64,000 nucleotides of DNA from Oceanihabitans sp. IOP_32 (lineage in GTDB: Bacteria > Bacteroidota > Bacteroidia > Flavobacteriales > Flavobacteriaceae): positions 1,495,001 to 1,559,000 of the forward strand of contig NZ_CP040813.1 of NCBI RefSeq assembly GCF_009498295.1. The letters are read 5' to 3'. The position numbers and the translations under genes are program-made. Position 1 is the stretch's first letter; each line of letters begins with the position of its first letter. The notes below the pieces were generated by a model. It made no database searches. It was not told the origin of the DNA and saw nothing but the letters and a program-made list of their open reading frames with translations. Positions 9,549 through 17,031 of this stretch are shown here, in pieces.

Positions 9549-10181
9549 TTATAAGCTCTTAATTGTTTGAAAGCATTCTATATAGCCTTGATTTAATTTT
9601 GTTAACGCCATATTATTATACCCATAAAAAACTATATTATTTACATATGCTGCCTCATAGTCGTTTATGGAATCTCCTATTAAGCAAGTACTGTTTTTAT
9701 CATAGGCATGTTGTTCTAATAAGGTTTTAACCAATTGGTTTTTTGTCGTAGGCGACCCATGGATAGAAATAAAATATTTATCGATACCTAGTTCTTTACA
9801 TAAAAACCTAAGTTCTTCTTGATCTGAACCTGATACAATATGAAAACTATACTTTTGATAATTCTCTTTAATAAAAGTTACAGCATCGGTTATTAAATTA
9901 TCAGGGCTTGTTAATTCTTTTTTCATTAAAACAGAAAATGCTTCAGCATATTGTAGAACCCTTTCTTCTGTAATGGTTTTCCCTAAAATATTTTCATAGA
10001 AATACCTAATTTTTACATATCTTGAAAGTCCTCCGTTAGCTGCATGATAGTCTAAAAGTTTAGAAACTTGTTCTTCTTTAAAATCTTTAAAAATCTCTTT
10101 AAACCCCCAATCTCTTACAGCCATAGAGTCAAGAATTACACCATCGAAATCCCACAGTATTGTTTTTGTTTCTTGCTTCAT
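9549..10181 (-). CDS. HAD-family phosphatase
   Basis: 210 residues from the ATG at 10181. An upstream extension is open but lies inside the preceding gene. The ATG overlaps that gene's TGA as ATGA, which decides the start. Motif I is WDFDGVILDS (nucleophile Asp11, acid Asp13), motif II is the serine in HIVSGS, and motif IV is LIGDSINDYEAA. The cap insertion after motif I marks a phosphoglycolate-phosphatase-like (HAD_2) member. Its coupling to a CMP-sugar-acid cytidylyltransferase suggests that it removes a phosphate from a ulosonic-acid phosphate before CMP activation, as NeuNAc-9-P or KDO-8-P phosphatases do. The substrate is inferred. Confidence 0.85.
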   Translation of the reverse strand: MKQETKTILWDFDGVILDSMAVRDWGFKEIFKDFKEEQVSKLLDYHAANGGLSRYVKIRYFYENILGKTITEERVLQYAEAFSVLMKKELTSPDNLITDAVTFIKENYQKYSFHIVSGSDQEELRFLCKELGIDKYFISIHGSPTTKNQLVKTLLEQHAYDKNSTCLIGDSINDYEAAYVNNIVFYGYNNMALTKLNQGYIECFQTIKSL

Positions 10182-10849
10182 TTTTGTTTTATTTGTTTGT
10201 ATATCATTTCTGCTAATTGAAAATCTTCTGGCCAATCAACATCTACAGACTCATAACCTTCAGTTACATATAAATAAGGTTTAACACCTATTCTGTCTTG
10301 ATATTTTAAATAATTTTCTCTTGAATTAATAAAAAAGCCACTATTTATCTCAAAAAGTTCCGGTAATGTTTGGGTGCGAGGCCATTTTTCAATGGTTCTG
10401 TCATAATTAATTGGTTTTTCTTTATCCCACAAAAAGGTTTGTATTTTGTTAACAGTCATTAAACTATCAAAACCATCATTATTAAAATACTGTTCCATTG
10501 CCTTTTCAAATGTAGAAATGGATATAAATGGAGACGTGACATGTGTCCATAAAATATGGTCATCTTTTATAACTCTAGGTATATAATTAATAACCTCGTC
10601 TGTACTTGTCTCTGATGTTGCCAAGTGTTCAGGACGCACATCAATTACAATCTTATCGTTATTAAATGATTTAGCAACGTTAATTACCTCTTGGTCATTA
10701 GTAGATACCATTATGGTATTAATACCTGAGACTTGTAAAAGCGTATTTAGCTTTACTTTTAGCAAGCCTCCTTTTACCCCTGCAAAATCTTTTGTATTTT
10801 TTTTGGGTATACGTTGACTCCCCAATCTACATGGAAGAAATATTGTCAT
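10178..10849 (-). CDS. CMP-sugar-acid (acylneuraminate-type) cytidylyltransferase
   Basis: 223 residues. The N-terminus FLPCRLGSQRIPKKN is the P-x-R-x-G-S-x-R-x-P-x-K-N signature of NeuA/KdsB-type enzymes, which transfer CMP from CTP to a 2-keto-3-deoxy sugar acid. VSTNDQEVI and LWTHVTSPF follow as in the NeuA group, with YESVDVDWPEDF near the end. The product would be a CMP-ulosonic acid donor. The aldolase gene ends 8 bp upstream and the HAD phosphatase overlaps by 4 bp, so the three genes form one translation unit. NeuB and NeuC are absent from the window, so the actual substrate is unknown. Confidence 0.85.
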   Translation of the reverse strand: MTIFLPCRLGSQRIPKKNTKDFAGVKGGLLKVKLNTLLQVSGINTIMVSTNDQEVINVAKSFNNDKIVIDVRPEHLATSETSTDEVINYIPRVIKDDHILWTHVTSPFISISTFEKAMEQYFNNDGFDSLMTVNKIQTFLWDKEKPINYDRTIEKWPRTQTLPELFEINSGFFINSRENYLKYQDRIGVKPYLYVTEGYESVDVDWPEDFQLAEMIYKQIKQK

Positions 10850-10857
10850 TTTAAAAA

Positions 10858-12408
10858 TTATAAAAAACTATAAATAGATGAAACCTCTATATTTTTATAT
10901 TTTGTTGGCGTAAAACTCATTACAGAAACTCCAGAAATATTAACAGCATCGTCAATTACCTCTTGATTTTCATGAGCAATAACAAACTGATTTTGATTAA
11001 TGTTTACATCATAACCATCAAAACCAACTAAATAAATATCTTTAGCTCCTAAGTCTATAGCCGCTTGTATAGCTAAAGCCATTGGTGAATCTGAGGTAGC
11101 ACTTGTAAATGTAATGGCCTCTAATTCTTTCGCTAATTTTTCAATAGCATTAGGTATTGTGGTGCCCATTGGCCTTGGGAATGGTGGGTAGATACAAACT
11201 TGGTCTATTTTCGAGAAATCGCCTATTTGTTTTAATAACTTATCACTTTCAAAACCTACTAAACCGTAGTATTGATCACATTTTATATCTAAATATTCTA
11301 AGACATTACGTGTTCCTGCATGAACTAAACACGCATCAGATTTTTCGTTTTCGAAAAACTTTTGGATACCAATTTTATGTGATCTTGCAGATGGACCTCC
11401 TCCAAGGATTATTGCTTTTTTATATTTCTCGGATTTTTTTAATACTGGTAATTTCAAATTATCCTTAACATCTTCTTTCTGGTTGTTAAGTGCATTTAAA
11501 ATACTTCCTAGCGGGTAGCGATTCATCCCTATCCATTCCATTACTTGTTTTTGTGGTAATGACTTTGCTCCTGAAAACATATATGGTAAACTTGTACCCC
11601 AATGATAAAACTTACGAAGCTCTTCAAAGTCACTAACTACCTTACTTAGTGCTCCGTATTTGACAGGTAAATTATTCGTATTTTCTAAATAGGTAAGTAA
11701 TAATTCTGTTTTTAAATTCCCTGCGCCTCTTCCCATACCAGTCACTGTAGCATCAACAATATCACACCCAGCATCTATAGCTGTTATTGTGTTAATTAAT
11801 GCCATTTGTAAATTATCATGGCCGTGAAATCCTATAGATACATTTATCTTAGATTTAATTAAAGCTACTGTTTCTTTAACATCTTCTGGCATAACCCCTC
11901 CATAGGAATCTACCATATAAAAATAGTCAATAACACCATCAACCCCTGTAAGATAATTTAAGAATGAAGAATCTTCTTTCCACTTAGACATGTACATAAC
12001 ATTAAAAGCCACTTTAAATCCAGCTAGTTTTACAGCTCTTGCCAACTCAATGGCTCTCTTCATATTTTGAGGATCAATAGCTATACGAACCATTGCAACA
12101 TAACCTTTACAAGGAGCTAATAATCCTTCCTCTATATGGGATGCACGTATGTCCTTTTCATTTAAAATGATAGTTAAATGCTTTGATGGCATTAAAGTCT
12201 TGAGTCTTTTTAATACATATTCTGGACAGTAAAAATATTGACCTAAATAGCCTTTCATGGGTATACTTCTATATCCAACTTCTACATAATCAATAGGTAG
12301 TGACTCCATCGCTTCTGCATAGCTTTCTATAAGTGAGTCATCAAAATCCCAGTTAGTATAGTATCCTCCGTCTCGTAATGTGCAATCTAAAAGGTTAATC
12401 TTATTCAA
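10858..12408 (-). CDS. HMGL-type pyruvate aldolase fused to a DUF115/Maf-like domain
   Basis: 516 residues. Residues 1-270 form an HMGL/DmpG-like TIM barrel: LLDCTLRDGGY (metal Asp and catalytic Arg), GFHGHDN (HxH metal ligands at 195-197) and GMGRGAGN (224-231), all as in 4-hydroxy-2-oxovalerate aldolase. That family makes or breaks a C-C bond with pyruvate. Residues from about 330 form a second domain with ILGGGPSA and SPMALAIQAAIDLGAK...LVGFDGYD, resembling DUF115, the domain of Maf flagellin nonulosonate transferases. The reaction is probably condensation of pyruvate with an aldehyde sugar to give a ulosonic acid. This is inferred from the neighbouring CMP-transferase and phosphatase, not shown. 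Confidence 0.75.
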   Translation of the reverse strand: MNKINLLDCTLRDGGYYTNWDFDDSLIESYAEAMESLPIDYVEVGYRSIPMKGYLGQYFYCPEYVLKRLKTLMPSKHLTIILNEKDIRASHIEEGLLAPCKGYVAMVRIAIDPQNMKRAIELARAVKLAGFKVAFNVMYMSKWKEDSSFLNYLTGVDGVIDYFYMVDSYGGVMPEDVKETVALIKSKINVSIGFHGHDNLQMALINTITAIDAGCDIVDATVTGMGRGAGNLKTELLLTYLENTNNLPVKYGALSKVVSDFEELRKFYHWGTSLPYMFSGAKSLPQKQVMEWIGMNRYPLGSILNALNNQKEDVKDNLKLPVLKKSEKYKKAIILGGGPSARSHKIGIQKFFENEKSDACLVHAGTRNVLEYLDIKCDQYYGLVGFESDKLLKQIGDFSKIDQVCIYPPFPRPMGTTIPNAIEKLAKELEAITFTSATSDSPMALAIQAAIDLGAKDIYLVGFDGYDVNINQNQFVIAHENQEVIDDAVNISGVSVMSFTPTKYKNIEVSSIYSFL

Positions 12409-12518
12409 TGGTAAATTCTTTTAAAAGGTTAATACTAATATCACCCAATTTAATTCTAAATATGGGAAAAATACTAAAGCTTCAATAGTTATATAATACA
12501 ATATGTATAATACTATCT

Positions 12519-13370
12519 TTATAATCGTAAGGTTTTATTTAAACTCTCAAACCAATGAGGAATTTCTAAAATTAGATTGTTTTTAATTTTAGATTTATCT
12601 AAAACACTAAAAACAGGTCGCTTAGCAGGTGTTGGATAGGCTTCTGTTTTAATTGCATTCACTTTAACAGCATTATTATGAATGTCAAAAATTGCTACTG
12701 CAAAATCATACCAATTCGCAACCCCTTCATTGCTGTAATGAAATAATCCGAAATTCTTATTATCAGAATTAATTATCTGTAATATAACTTCTGCTAAATC
12801 ACCTGCATAAGTCGGTGTCCCTATTTGATCAGAAACCACCGAAATTTCATCTCTAGTTTCGGCCAACCGCAACATGGTTTTCATAAAATTGTTACCATAC
12901 TCAGAATATAACCAGGATGTACGAATAATAAAGCACTCTTTTAACAAATTTTGAACTTCAATTTCTCCTTGTAATTTAGAAGCTCCATAAACACTAATAG
13001 GGTTGGGTTCATCGGTTTCAAGATAGGGTGTGCTTTTCTTTCCATCAAACACAAAATCGGTTGAGATATGTATTAAAACAGTGCCATGTTCTTTACAGGC
13101 AATAGCCAAATTTTTTGGACCTTCTGCATTTACTTTAAAAGCTAATTCCTCTTCTTCTTCAGCCTTATCCACTGCTGTATAAGCCGCGCAATTAACACAA
13201 TAATGTATTGGTTCTTGCTCCTTAAAAAACTGGTTCACAGACTGCTCATCACAGATATCTAATTCTTTATGATCGGTAAAAACAAAACTTAAATGACTAT
13301 TTTTTTTTTGTATATCTTTTATACAATGCCCTAATTGTCCGTTAGCACCTGTTACCAAAACCTTTATCAT
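12519..13370 (-). CDS. rmlD: dTDP-4-dehydrorhamnose reductase
   Basis: 283 residues, last step of dTDP-L-rhamnose synthesis (NADPH-dependent reduction of the 4-keto group). It has the loop VTGANGQLGHCI at the N-terminus, the CAAYTAVDKAE segment, the ISTDFVFDG motif, and Y-x3-K as in VYGASKLQGE. The start ATG overlaps the rmlC stop by 4 bp. A 110-bp gap without a gene separates its stop from the aldolase gene downstream. Confidence 0.96.
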   Translation of the reverse strand: MIKVLVTGANGQLGHCIKDIQKKNSHLSFVFTDHKELDICDEQSVNQFFKEQEPIHYCVNCAAYTAVDKAEEEEELAFKVNAEGPKNLAIACKEHGTVLIHISTDFVFDGKKSTPYLETDEPNPISVYGASKLQGEIEVQNLLKECFIIRTSWLYSEYGNNFMKTMLRLAETRDEISVVSDQIGTPTYAGDLAEVILQIINSDNKNFGLFHYSNEGVANWYDFAVAIFDIHNNAVKVNAIKTEAYPTPAKRPVFSVLDKSKIKNNLILEIPHWFESLNKTLRL

Positions 13371-13912
13371 AGTATAGCGTTTTCAAATTTGGGTAGTACT
13401 AAATCTTTTTCTGAGACAATAAAATCTTCCTCATTTAACTGCCAATCTATATCTAGATACTTATCATTAAAAATGATACCTGCTTCTGCTTCCTTATTAT
13501 AAAAATTATCGCATTTATATGAAAAAAGAGCTGTATCACTTAAAACAACAAAACCGTGTGCAAAGCCTCTTGGTACAAACAATTGCTTTTTATTTTGTTC
13601 TGATAATTCTACCGCTACATGTTGTCCAAATGTTTGAGATTCTTTTCTAAGATCTACGGCTACGTCTAAAACCCTACCATTTAAAACACGAACTAATTTA
13701 GCTTGAGCGTGCGCTCCTGTTTGATAATGCAACCCTCTTAAAACACCCTTTGATGAAAAAGACTCATTATCTTGAACAAAATTAACATTAGCCCCTAACA
13801 ATTTATTAAACACTTTTTGATTATAGCTTTCAAAAAAATATCCACGTTCATCAGCATAAACAGTTGGTTCTAATATATAACAATCTTGTAGTTTTGTTTC
13901 TTTTACAATCAT
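13367..13912 (-). CDS. rmlC: dTDP-4-dehydrorhamnose 3,5-epimerase
   Basis: 181 residues, a cupin-fold epimerase acting on dTDP-4-keto-6-deoxyglucose. Visible signatures are FFESYNQ, FVQDNESFSSKGVLRGLHYQ (catalytic His in LRGLHYQ), KLVRVLNGRVLDVAVDLR and VPRGFAHGFVVLS. The length is normal for the family. It starts directly after the rmlA stop (no gap) and overlaps rmlD by 4 bp. Confidence 0.97.
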   Translation of the reverse strand: MIVKETKLQDCYILEPTVYADERGYFFESYNQKVFNKLLGANVNFVQDNESFSSKGVLRGLHYQTGAHAQAKLVRVLNGRVLDVAVDLRKESQTFGQHVAVELSEQNKKQLFVPRGFAHGFVVLSDTALFSYKCDNFYNKEAEAGIIFNDKYLDIDWQLNEEDFIVSEKDLVLPKFENAIL

Positions 13913-14779
13913 TTAGTCTTGATTTATTAGGCTTAGTAAATGTTTTCCATAACCACTTTTAAGCAATGGTTTAGCAAGATTCCTTAGCTCTTCTTTTGAT
14001 ATAAAACCACTTCTGTAAGCGGCCTCTTCAATAGCCCCAATTTTCAATCCTTGCCGCTCTTCAATAACTTCAACAAATTGGGATGCCTGCATCAAAGAAT
14101 TAAAAGTTCCTGTATCTAACCAAGCTGTTCCTTTATCTAAAATACTAACTCTTAATCTACCTCGTTTTAAATATTCTTTATTAACATCGGTTATCTCTAA
14201 TTCACCTCTATGACTTGGTTTTATATTTTTCGCTATTTTAACCACTTCATTATCATAAAAATAAATACCTGGAACGGCATAGTTTGATTTTGGTTTTTCT
14301 GGTTTTTCTTCAATAGAAAGTACATTTCCATCTTTATCAAAATTAACAACTCCATAACGTTCCGGATCATTGACATGATAAGCATAAACAATACCCCCTT
14401 GAGGGTCATTATTAGCCTTTAACAACTCAGCCAAACCAGTTCCATAAAATATATTATCACCTAAAATTAAGGCTACTTTATCGTCTCCAATAAAATCTTC
14501 ACCAATAATGAAAGCCTCTGCTAAACCATTTGGAGCATCTTGTACAGCATATTCAAACCTACAACCCAAATGATTACCATCTCCTAATAATTGTTTAAAA
14601 AGTGGTAAATGCTCTGGCGTAGATATAATAAGTATCTCACTAATACCAGCATGCATTAAAGTGGATAGCGGATAATATATCATGGGTTTATCATAAATAG
14701 GCATCAGCTGCTTACTTAAAACTTTTGTCAATGGATGGAGTCTAGTCCCAGAGCCACCTGCTAAAATAATACCTTTCAT
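13913..14779 (-). CDS. rmlA: Glucose-1-phosphate thymidylyltransferase
   Basis: 288 residues. It makes dTDP-glucose from dTTP and glucose-1-phosphate, the first committed step toward dTDP-L-rhamnose. It has the N-terminal nucleotidyltransferase signature [16 protein letters not shown], then [27 protein letters not shown] and [16 protein letters not shown]. The start codon follows the second copy of the leader element shared with the decarboxylase gene at the window start. Codon use is more AT-rich than in rmlB upstream, so the boundary of the variable block probably falls between them. Confidence 0.97.
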   Translation of the reverse strand: MKGIILAGGSGTRLHPLTKVLSKQLMPIYDKPMIYYPLSTLMHAGISEILIISTPEHLPLFKQLLGDGNHLGCRFEYAVQDAPNGLAEAFIIGEDFIGDDKVALILGDNIFYGTGLAELLKANNDPQGGIVYAYHVNDPERYGVVNFDKDGNVLSIEEKPEKPKSNYAVPGIYFYDNEVVKIAKNIKPSHRGELEITDVNKEYLKRGRLRVSILDKGTAWLDTGTFNSLMQASQFVEVIEERQGLKIGAIEEAAYRSGFISKEELRNLAKPLLKSGYGKHLLSLINQD

Positions 14780-14870
14780 GTGTTTTTTTTTATTGTTTTT
14801 CTATCGGTCACAAGCGACATCCATTTCATCATTTCCTTGAGTATTAATTTAGTTATGGATGTTTGATAAG
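14778..14870 (-). repeat. Hairpin-forming leader element, copy 2
   Basis: It fills the whole gap between the rmlB stop and the rmlA start. It aligns with 240-335 in the same orientation, with matching blocks at the start codon, TATCGGTCACA, ACATCCAT, ATCATTTCC and TTTAGTTATGG. ACATCCAT and ATGGATGT can pair in this copy too, but the stem is shorter than in copy 1. The two copies lie 14.5 kb apart as direct repeats around the variable sugar genes. Confidence 0.7.
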
Positions 14871-15923
14871 CTATTTATACTGCTTTTTATAATAATCTTG
14901 ATAGGCCCCAGTGGTGACATTATTAAGCCAGTCCTTATTATTTAAGTACCAATCGATGGTCTTGTCTAAACCTTCTTCGAAAGTTACCGTAGGCGTCCAT
15001 CCCAGCTCTTTTTTTATTTTTGAGGCATCGATAGCATATCTTAAATCGTGTCCCGGACGGTCTTTAACGTAGGTGATTAATTGTGCCGATGTGCCTTCTT
15101 TATTACCTAATTTATCGTCCATTTGTTTACAAAGCAAGCTAACTAAATCGATGTTTTTCCATTCGTTAAAACCACCAATATTATAGGTTTCTCCTAAAAC
15201 ACCTTTATGAAAAACCACATCTATGGCTTTGGCATGATCTTCTACAAACAACCAATCTCGAGTATAATTACCATCGCCATAAACGGGTAACTCTTTTTTA
15301 TTTAAAATATTATTTATAAACAAGGGGATTAGTTTTTCTGGAAATTGATAAGCCCCATAATTATTAGAACAGTTTGAAATAATATACGGCAAGCCATAGG
15401 TTTCGCCGTAGGCTCTAACAAAATGATCGGCACTCGCTTTCGATGCAGAGTAGGGTGAATTGGGATCGTAAGCTGTGGTTTCGGTAAATAAGCCCGTTTC
15501 TCCTAAAGTTCCGTAAACTTCGTCTGTACTAATGTGGTAAAATAATTTATTTTCAAAATTAGAATGATAACAAGCCTTAAAAGCATTAAGCAATACCATG
15601 GTCCCTATAACATTGGTTTTTACAAAGGCTAGGGGATCTTCTATAGAGCGATCGACATGCGACTCGGCCGCGAGATGAATTACCTTATCAAATTTATGGG
15701 TTTGGAAGAGTTCGTTTATAAAGTCCTCGTTGGTAATATCGCCTTTTATAAAGGTATAATTGGGTTGGTCTTGAACATCGATAAGGTTCTCCAAATTACC
15801 CGCATAAGTCAAGGCATCCAAATTATAAATATGATACTCTGGATAGGTATTAACAAATAACCTCACTACATGAGAACCGATAAATCCAGCCCCACCCGTT
15901 ATTAAAACATTTTGTTTATTCAT
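14871..15923 (-). CDS. rmlB: dTDP-glucose 4,6-dehydratase
   Basis: 350 residues, an extended SDR that converts dTDP-glucose to dTDP-4-keto-6-deoxyglucose. The NAD loop is ITGGAGFIGSHVVR. HLAAESHVDRSI, HISTDEVYG and the catalytic YSASKASAD follow, with the substrate segment YGAYQFPEKLIP. It begins 15 bp after the Wzz-like gene ends. It has the TCG-rich codon style of ugd and wzz, unlike rmlA, rmlC and rmlD. Confidence 0.97.
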   Translation of the reverse strand: MNKQNVLITGGAGFIGSHVVRLFVNTYPEYHIYNLDALTYAGNLENLIDVQDQPNYTFIKGDITNEDFINELFQTHKFDKVIHLAAESHVDRSIEDPLAFVKTNVIGTMVLLNAFKACYHSNFENKLFYHISTDEVYGTLGETGLFTETTAYDPNSPYSASKASADHFVRAYGETYGLPYIISNCSNNYGAYQFPEKLIPLFINNILNKKELPVYGDGNYTRDWLFVEDHAKAIDVVFHKGVLGETYNIGGFNEWKNIDLVSLLCKQMDDKLGNKEGTSAQLITYVKDRPGHDLRYAIDASKIKKELGWTPTVTFEEGLDKTIDWYLNNKDWLNNVTTGAYQDYYKKQYK

Positions 15924-15938
15924 TATATTTTTAATTTA

Positions 15939-17015
15939 CTACACTTTATCCTTATAACGGTCTAAAAACTTAATAAACTCTATGCCTAACAACACGATAA
16001 AGCTAAGTGTTAACAGTGCTAATGCATAAAATATTTTTGCGCTCACAAGATAACCGAAAAAGTTTTTTCTATCATCTACAGAGCCGCTATCTTGTGCACT
16101 AGAAGTTATTTCGATAATTTGTGCTTTATCGGCGATTTCACGCTCAATTTCTACCAATTGCTCGCGTAGTTCTAAGTCTTTGTTATACAATTCAAAATCT
16201 TTAGTCGAACTAAATTTTTCTTCATTATCGATAACCGTTATTTTGCCTTGAAAATTATTATCGAATTCGGCCGATTTTAAGATGGCTTTTTGGTAAACCG
16301 ATAATAAAGTATCGGACTTTACTAGAGATTTAGAAATGGCTAAAGCTTGGTTTTGCAGCGCCTGCAAGTCTTTTTCTTGCTCTCGCTTTAAATAAGGGTT
16401 GGTATTTATGTTCTCAATAATTTTACTAAAAAGCGCATTAAAACTGTTTCGTTGCTTGGCTTTAATGGCTATTTGCTGGTATTTGTGATTGTACGTTTTA
16501 TACTGCCTAGAAAAGGTTTCAAAATCTATATTTTTAACCAAAGCCGTATCGATTGTTTTAAGATAGGCATCGTACTCTACCAATTTCTCGTTTTCGCTGG
16601 TTACAGATTTCATTTCGAAATCGATAATTGCGGCAAGTTCCTCTTGATTGATACCCAAAACAGCTTCTAGAGTATTTAAATCTTTTTGCTTTACCAAGTC
16701 GTTGTAGTAATTAATCGCACTGTTTAAATTCTCACCTGTATCGTAATTTTGTTTTACTGTGATATACGATTTATAAACAGGATCGGAGGTTTGATCTAAT
16801 ACAACCCCTAAAATAATTCCAATAACAGCAGCAATTGCAAGTTTTACGAGGTGCTTTTTAATGAAAAAAACCAGCCATACAAAAGCTAGAAATATACTTT
16901 TAAATATACTCCCTATAAACTTAAAAAAACGATTAAATCCGTTTCCTATAAGTTTAAATAGTTGTCCTAAATCGACCTCGTCAGACTGGGTTGGTTGTGG
17001 CAAATCTTTACTCAT
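15939..17015 (-). CDS. Wzz-like chain-length determinant / polysaccharide co-polymerase
   Basis: 358 residues. A cytoplasmic N-terminal stretch is followed by hydrophobic segments at about 35-55 and 60-78 (LAIAAVIGIILGVVLD). A mostly helical periplasmic region of about 230 residues follows, then a C-terminal membrane segment (IFYALALLTLSFIVLLGIEF). This two-ended membrane layout with a helical middle is that of Wzz/PCP proteins, which set glycan chain length in the inner membrane. The usual proline-rich motif beside the last segment is not obvious. It starts 16 bp after the upstream gene ends and precedes rmlB by 15 bp. Confidence 0.75.
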   Translation of the reverse strand: MSKDLPQPTQSDEVDLGQLFKLIGNGFNRFFKFIGSIFKSIFLAFVWLVFFIKKHLVKLAIAAVIGIILGVVLDQTSDPVYKSYITVKQNYDTGENLNSAINYYNDLVKQKDLNTLEAVLGINQEELAAIIDFEMKSVTSENEKLVEYDAYLKTIDTALVKNIDFETFSRQYKTYNHKYQQIAIKAKQRNSFNALFSKIIENINTNPYLKREQEKDLQALQNQALAISKSLVKSDTLLSVYQKAILKSAEFDNNFQGKITVIDNEEKFSSTKDFELYNKDLELREQLVEIEREIADKAQIIEITSSAQDSGSVDDRKNFFGYLVSAKIFYALALLTLSFIVLLGIEFIKFLDRYKDKV

Positions 17016-17031
17016 AATTATTAGTATGCTG

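Noticed and set aside
10182-10235. Longer HAD phosphatase start at 10235
   Set aside because: It would overlap the cytidylyltransferase by 58 bp and add a basic tail. The ATGA overlap at 10178-10181 is the normal coupling.
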